From: Brotonthovivens sp045629925
GTDB lineage: Bacteria; Bacillota; Clostridia; Lachnospirales; Lachnospiraceae
Reading direction: 5' to 3'
DNA: 9,109 nt
Assembly (NCBI GenBank): GCA_045629925.1
Contig: JAZQSD010000055.1
Coordinates: 1 to 9,109, forward strand
A model generated the notes under the pieces. It was not told the origin of the DNA. It ran no database searches and was given only the letters and a program-made list of their open reading frames with translations. Both the position numbers and the translations under genes were made by a program. Positions 6,040 to 9,109 of this stretch are shown piece after piece; position 1 is the stretch's first letter, and every line of letters begins with the position of its first letter.

Positions 6040-6930
6040 ATGAACATCACGCAGATTCGCTATTTTCTCACAGTGGCCAGAACACTGAATTTTACTGAGG
6101 CGGCCAAGCAGTTATATATTTCACAACCTGCATTAAGTAAGCAGATTACTGCCATTGAAAAAGAGTTGAATATGATGCTTTTTGTTCGAGGACAGAAGAA
6201 AGTGCGGCTGACTCCGGCGGGAGCGGTATTATTGAAAGAACTTCCTTTGCTTGAAAAACAGTATGAACAGATTATGCGAAAGGCACATGTGGCAAATGAA
6301 GGCGCAGTGGGAGAACTTTCCATCGGACTTTTAGAAGGTCAGATGGTGGGAGATACTTTTACAAAAGTGTACGGAGTGTTTGCAGATCAGTTTCCAAATG
6401 TGTCTGTAAGACTTTTGCGAGACAGTTTTTCGGGTTTGCGCAGACAATTAGAAGCGGGAACCATTGACCTGGCGATTACCTTGGAGTTTGACATTATGCG
6501 GATGCAGGATATTCAGTATGAACAGCTGGATGTTTGTCCTGCTATGGCAGCTGTGGCAAAATCCCATCCAGTTTCGTCCAGAAAGATTACATCCTGGGAA
6601 GAACTTAAGGATGAAACCATTATTGCAGTGTCACAGGAAGACTGTTTTTATGGGGATAAGATGATCATTGACGACTGTAAAAAGGCAGGATTTATGCCGA
6701 ATTTAAAATATGCCCCTTCCTTAGAAACAGCCATGCTTTGGGCGGAAGCAGGAATGGGAATCTGCATGGTAAACACAATGAATAACTTAACCCAGAACCC
6801 AAATATCAAGATGCTGACAGACCTTCCTTGCAAAAATACTGTTAGTGTTATGGTTTGGAAAAAGGAAAATATCAACCCTGCCATTGCCTTGTTTACCAAC
6901 TTTTACAATGCAAAAAAAGAGGAAGAATAG
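6040..6930 (+). CDS. LysR family transcriptional regulator
   Basis: The product has 296 residues, the standard LysR length. A winged helix-turn-helix fills about 1-60 (NITQIRYFLTVARTLNFTE, AAKQLYISQPALSKQI, LFVRGQKKVRLTPAG), followed by a linker helix and a periplasmic-binding-like effector domain (about 88-290). The effector is unknown. The gene is divergent from the UroD-like gene, and a LysR-type box lies between them, so it most likely controls that gene and itself. I chose the ATG at 6040: the protein then begins one residue before the conserved NITQIRYF, and a G-rich ribosome site (about 6027-6033) lies upstream. An ATG at 6013 with GAAGG (6001-6005) would add nine residues and cannot be excluded. 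The family is certain; the target is a strong inference from layout. Confidence 0.93.
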   Translation: MNITQIRYFLTVARTLNFTEAAKQLYISQPALSKQITAIEKELNMMLFVRGQKKVRLTPAGAVLLKELPLLEKQYEQIMRKAHVANEGAVGELSIGLLEGQMVGDTFTKVYGVFADQFPNVSVRLLRDSFSGLRRQLEAGTIDLAITLEFDIMRMQDIQYEQLDVCPAMAAVAKSHPVSSRKITSWEELKDETIIAVSQEDCFYGDKMIIDDCKKAGFMPNLKYAPSLETAMLWAEAGMGICMVNTMNNLTQNPNIKMLTDLPCKNTVSVMVWKKENINPAIALFTNFYNAKKEEE

Positions 6931-6940
6931 TAAACTGAGA

Positions 6941-6977
6941 ATTCGTATAAATCTTGCATAAAAGCTGATTTACGAAT
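6941..6977. repeat. Imperfect inverted repeat upstream of the VOC gene
   Basis: ATTCGTATAAATC (6941-6953) pairs with GATTTACGAAT (6967-6977) apart from a two-base bulge, with a 13-base centre. The right arm covers the -35 of the next promoter. There is no T-run after it, so an operator is more likely than a terminator of lysR. Confidence 0.45.
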
Positions 6978-6997
6978 AGAGCAATCAAGGTTATAAT
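6969..6997 (+). promoter_or_regulatory. Promoter of the VOC-zinc ribbon-YbaK operon
   Basis: TTTACG (6969-6974) and a consensus TATAAT (6992-6997) are separated by 17 bases. Predicted start is near 7004, about 50 bases before the ATG. Confidence 0.75.
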
Positions 6998-7055
6998 ATT
7001 TTCTATTAGAAAAAGAAGGAAAAACAACTTTTTTGAATATTTTGGAGGTGTTTTT

Positions 7056-7415
7056 ATGAAGATGATGCATGTTACAATTTTTTCAAAATGCATGGATGAA
7101 TCTGTTGCTTTTTATCAGGACATCGTTGGGCTTAAGATCGTGAGAGATATGCGAGACAATCCAATGCATGCAATCGTATTCCTTGCAAATGAAGCAGGGG
7201 AAACTTGTGTGGAGATCGTTGGAGAACCTGCAAATGCATACCAGGGAAGCGGTATTTCTATGGGATTTGCAGTAGATGATGTAGAGGCGAAACGTGCGCA
7301 GTTAGAAGAGTTGGGCTACAATCCGGGACCAATGGTTGCACCAGGTCCAGCAACAAAATTCTTCTTCATCCAGGATCCAAACGGTGTTGGTATCCAGTTT
7401 GTTCAGGAAGGCTAA
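7056..7415 (+). CDS. VOC-fold (glyoxalase/bleomycin resistance-like) protein
   Basis: The product has 119 residues, one VOC domain with the usual two beta-alpha-beta-beta-beta halves: KMMHVTIF, FYQDIVGLKIV, then FAVDDVEA and FFIQDPNGVGIQFV. The metal-ligand positions of glyoxalase I are only partly kept: His5 and Glu53 are present, the second-half His is replaced (GISMGF, 66-71), and the last Glu position appears as Gln114. True glyoxalase I activity is therefore doubtful; a binding or other VOC role is possible. GGAGG at 7044-7048, 7 bases before the ATG, fixes the start. It is the first gene of a three-gene operon; the next start is 4 bases after its stop. The fold is certain; the function is unknown. 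Confidence 0.92.
   Translation: MKMMHVTIFSKCMDESVAFYQDIVGLKIVRDMRDNPMHAIVFLANEAGETCVEIVGEPANAYQGSGISMGFAVDDVEAKRAQLEELGYNPGPMVAPGPATKFFFIQDPNGVGIQFVQEG
7405..7411 (+). promoter_or_regulatory. Ribosome site of the zinc-ribbon gene, inside the VOC gene
   Basis: AGGAAGG lies over the last codons of the VOC gene and 8 bases before the ATG at 7420. It decides that start over upstream in-frame codons and implies coupled translation. Confidence 0.75.
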
Positions 7416-7419
7416 AAGT

Positions 7420-7791
7420 ATGTTTTTTGTAATGGGGATTTCCGATGGACAAAAACGATTCGACTTTGTCCAGACGATTATTTGTAATAACTGTGGCGGA
7501 TACGGTCGCTACGAAGTGTTTATGACATACATGGTGCTGTCCTTGTTCTTCATTCCTGTTTTTAAGTGGAGCAAGCAGTATTTTGTGAAGTCTACCTGCT
7601 GCGGAACCGTATATCAGCTGGACCCAGAAGTGGGCAAAAGGATTGCCCGAGGAGAAGATGTGCAGATTCAGGAATCTGACCTTCAGATGTGTAATCGGGG
7701 GTTCCGCAAAACTTTCAAAAGATGCAAAAACTGCGGATTCTCCACAGAAGAGAATTATGATTTTTGTCCAAAATGCGGCAATCCATTATAA
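7420..7791 (+). CDS. Zinc-ribbon protein with a second C-terminal CxxC pair set
   Basis: The product has 123 residues. The first part (1-75) resembles the zinc_ribbon_15 family: MFFVMGIS, then Cys22/Cys25, a hydrophobic LSLFFIPVFKW (40-50), Cys60/Cys61 and QLDPEVGKRIARGE. The CxxC pair and the CCG pair probably bind one zinc, with the hydrophobic strand between them. A second compact ribbon ends the protein: CKNCG (102-106) and CPKCG (116-120), the common zinc_ribbon tail. Function is unknown; a nucleic-acid or protein-docking role is only a guess from the fold. The reading frame is open upstream to 7336, but that part overlaps the VOC gene and lacks a ribosome site. Co-transcribed with VOC and YbaK-like genes. 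Confidence 0.85.
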   Translation: MFFVMGISDGQKRFDFVQTIICNNCGGYGRYEVFMTYMVLSLFFIPVFKWSKQYFVKSTCCGTVYQLDPEVGKRIARGEDVQIQESDLQMCNRGFRKTFKRCKNCGFSTEENYDFCPKCGNPL

Positions 7792-7836
7792 AGAAGGGCA
7801 AAGCATTTGTGCTGAACCGTAGCGTTAGGAGAACTT

Positions 7837-8310
7837 ATGGCATTTGAAATTGTAAAAGAATATTTTGAAAAACAGGGATTGGGCGAAAGGGTAAAAGATC
7901 TGGCTGCGTCCAGCGCTACTGTGGAAGAAGCGGCGGCAGCTCTTGGCTGCGAACCAAAGCTGATCGCAAAGACCATGTCCTTTTTACAGGGAGAGAAAGC
8001 GATCCTGATTCTGGCAGCAGGAGATGCCCGGGTAGACAATAAGAAATACAAAGAATTCTTTCACCAGAAGGCAAAGATGATACCTTTTGATGAGGTGGAA
8101 GGATATATTGGACATGCGCCAGGCGGGGTGTGCCCATTTGTGATCAAAGAGGGCGTGGAAGTGTTCTTGGATGAGTCACTGAAACGATTTGAACTGGTGT
8201 ATCCTGCGGCAGGAAGCGGTCACAGCGCGGTGGAATTATCCATTCCAGAGTTGGAAGAACATTCTGGATATACTAGCTGGGTAGATGTCTGCAAAGACTG
8301 GCAAGAATAA
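7837..8310 (+). CDS. YbaK/EbsC family aminoacyl-tRNA deacylase
   Basis: The product has 157 residues, the normal size for a free-standing YbaK/ProX-type editing domain. Members of this family hydrolyse wrongly charged tRNA (for example Cys-tRNA(Pro) or Ala-tRNA(Pro)) in the cytoplasm. The key Lys45 is in IAKTMSF, and the GHAPGGVCPF loop (92-101) is intact, followed by the typical Ser/Gly-rich GSGHSAVEL near 126-134. AGGAG at 7827-7831, 5 bases before the ATG, sets the start. It is the last gene of the VOC-led operon, 45 bases after the zinc-ribbon gene with no promoter seen between, and it ends at a strong hairpin. Which misacylated tRNA it clears cannot be read from the sequence. Confidence 0.94.
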   Translation: MAFEIVKEYFEKQGLGERVKDLAASSATVEEAAAALGCEPKLIAKTMSFLQGEKAILILAAGDARVDNKKYKEFFHQKAKMIPFDEVEGYIGHAPGGVCPFVIKEGVEVFLDESLKRFELVYPAAGSGHSAVELSIPELEEHSGYTSWVDVCKDWQE

Positions 8311-8321
8311 GAATACAAAAT

Positions 8322-8371
8322 AAGAGCTGTCTAGCTTGTGAAAGGAATTCACAGTGGGACAGCTCTTTTTT
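8322..8371 (+). terminator. Compound terminator hairpin after the YbaK-like gene
   Basis: A perfect 10-bp outer stem (8322-8331 AAGAGCTGTC with 8358-8367) encloses a second small hairpin (TGTGAA 8337-8342 with TTCACA 8348-8353). Six T (8366-8371) follow. The reverse direction is followed by ATTTTG, so it may serve the convergent RidA-like gene too. Confidence 0.88.
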
Positions 8372-8390
8372 ATATGCTTGTTCAAAATAC

Positions 8391-8849
8391 TTATTCTACT
8401 TCAACAATCATTTCGATTTCTACCGGTACATTCAATGGAAGGGCAGGAACTGCAACAGCTGTACGGGCATGGCGTCCTTTGTCACCAAACACTTCTACCA
8501 TAAGGTCTGATGCGCCGTTTGCCACTGCTGGCTGCTGGTAGAATTCAGGAGCGGAAGCCACGAAGATCTGAAGCTTTAAGATGCGGACTACTTTGTCCAA
8601 ATCCTCCACCTGCTTCTTAAGGTTGCTGATCAGGTTCAGACCTGCGATTTTTGCTGCATCATAACCTTCTTCTAAAGTAAGCTCGCCGCCAACTTTTCCC
8701 ACATATACAGGTTTTCCATCAGCAACAGGAAGAGCACCGGAAAAGAAGATCAGATTTCCAGTGCGGACAGCTGGAACATAATTGGCAAGGGGAGTTGGCA
8801 CGTTTGGAAGTTCAAGGCCAAGTTCTTTTAATCTATTTTCAATCAACAT
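8391..8849 (-). CDS. RidA/YjgF/UK114 family protein
   Basis: The product has 152 residues, the longer 'UK114-like 1' branch of the RidA superfamily. Blocks typical of it are SGALPVADGKPVYVGKVGGEL, the long GYDAAKIAGLNLISNLKKQV helix, NGASDLMVEVFGDKGRHARTAV and LPLNVPVEIEM. The substrate-binding Arg of RidA corresponds to Arg129 (HARTAV) and the conserved Glu to Glu144 (VEIE), so enamine/imine deaminase activity is possible, as in RidA, though this branch is less studied. The ATG at 8849 has AAGGAG (plus strand 8858-8863) 8 bases upstream. A much longer frame reaches 9056, but it would run antisense over the promoter and dehydrogenase start and has no ribosome site there. The gene is divergent from the dehydrogenase gene and converges on the YbaK-led operon. 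Confidence 0.94.
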   Translation of the reverse strand: MLIENRLKELGLELPNVPTPLANYVPAVRTGNLIFFSGALPVADGKPVYVGKVGGELTLEEGYDAAKIAGLNLISNLKKQVEDLDKVVRILKLQIFVASAPEFYQQPAVANGASDLMVEVFGDKGRHARTAVAVPALPLNVPVEIEMIVEVE

Positions 8850-8879
8850 AAGGAAAGCTCCTTTCTTTTTTATAGAGAC

Positions 8880-8888
8880 AGTATAGCA
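8880..8888 (-). promoter_or_regulatory. Extended -10 of the RidA-like gene
   Basis: On the minus strand TGC-TATACT (8880-8888) forms an extended -10. No good -35 is seen 17 bases away. Start near 8873. Confidence 0.5.
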
Positions 8889-8915
8889 TAATAAGTTCGA
8901 TTTTTGTTTGAAATA

Positions 8916-8924
8916 TGATAAAAT
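8916..8924 (+). promoter_or_regulatory. Extended -10 of the alcohol dehydrogenase gene
   Basis: TGA-TAAAAT (8916-8924) forms an extended -10 with no clear -35. It sits 28 bases from the opposite -10, so the two polymerase sites overlap. Start near 8931, leader about 63 bases. Confidence 0.5.
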
Positions 8925-8993
8925 GTGAGGAAGTGTTAGAAAAATATTTTCATAACTGTTAGGGTTACAAACATAAAAGGAGACAATTGCTTC

Positions 8994-9109
8994 ATGTACG
9001 ATTTTGTTTATGATATACCAACAAAAGTTTACTTTGGTGAAAACCAGCTTGGTCATCTTGGAAAAGAACTGGCTGGATTTGGAGAAAAGGTGCTGTTAGT
9101 TTACGGCGG
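8994..9109 (+). CDS. Iron-containing alcohol dehydrogenase (butanol dehydrogenase-like), N-terminal part
   Basis: Only the first 38 codons are in the window. MYDFVYDIPTKVYFGENQL followed by the KVLLVYGG strand is the signature start of the Fe-dependent, NAD(P)H-using group III alcohol dehydrogenases of the BDH/YugJ type, which reduce aldehydes in fermentation or detoxification. The metal-binding His residues lie beyond the edge. AAGGAG (8977-8982) lies 11 bases before the ATG, slightly long spacing. Divergent from the RidA-like gene. No clear Rex-type operator was found upstream. Confidence 0.85.
   Translation, partial: MYDFVYDIPTKVYFGENQLGHLGKELAGFGEKVLLVYG

Noticed and set aside
8931..8965. 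Possible Rex operator before the alcohol dehydrogenase gene (TGTTAG copies at 8934 and 8957)
   Set aside because: The copies are direct, not inverted, and no TGTTA-N6-TAACA spacing is found.
8850..9056. N-terminal extension of the RidA-like frame by 69 residues
   Set aside because: It overlaps the promoters and the dehydrogenase start in antisense, is low-complexity AT-rich sequence, and lacks a ribosome site, while AAGGAG fits the ATG at 8849.
1..9109. A new defence, mobile or biosynthetic gene system
   Set aside because: No nuclease, transposase, integrase, repeat array or linked set of unknown genes is present; all genes form short independent units of known families or ordinary DUFs.

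Overview
The window reads as chromosomal DNA of a low-to-mid GC Gram-positive anaerobe, most likely a Lachnospiraceae-type member of the Clostridia. The reasons are strong AGGAGG-type ribosome sites, sigma-A-like promoters, many short convergent or divergent units ended by hairpin/T-run terminators, and gene families common in that group: a Csp-like subtilase, a DUF5721-like protein, an M18 aminopeptidase, DUF2812 and a UroD-like protein. The genus cannot be named from the sequence alone. I see no mobile element, CRISPR array, tRNA or rRNA. No gene-free stretch is longer than about 210 bases.

Left part (1-2704): the C-terminal part of a subtilisin-like serine protease, cut by the window edge, runs into a convergent DUF5721-like gene. 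They share a short hairpin at 701-722. A compact divergent promoter region (about 1258-1357) then drives the DUF5721-like gene leftward and a complete M18 metallo-aminopeptidase rightward.

Middle part (2705-6930): a predicted lipoprotein with an intact transglutaminase-like Cys-His-Asp triad is followed by a two-helix DUF2812 membrane protein, each with its own promoter. After a strong terminator (4675-4705) comes a leftward URO-D superfamily gene, probably a methyltransferase rather than a heme enzyme. It is divergent from a LysR-type regulator. The region between them holds a perfect 15-3-15 palindrome containing a T-N11-A LysR box. It sits about 64 bases upstream of the predicted start of the UroD-like transcript and overlaps the predicted -35 of lysR. 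This is a textbook layout for a regulator that represses itself and controls its divergent neighbour, and it is the clearest regulatory signal in the window.

Right part (6931-9109): a three-gene rightward operon encodes a VOC-fold protein, a zinc-ribbon protein and a YbaK/EbsC-type aminoacyl-tRNA deacylase. It ends at a long compound hairpin (8322-8371). A leftward RidA-family gene follows. Divergent from it is the start of an iron-containing alcohol dehydrogenase, cut by the right edge.

The genes look like separate small housekeeping, peptide-turnover and stress-damage units, not one multigene system. I found no convincing new defence, mobile or biosynthetic system. The most testable novelty is the LysR/UroD-like pair: an isolated methyltransferase-like enzyme with an altered metal motif and a very clean operator.
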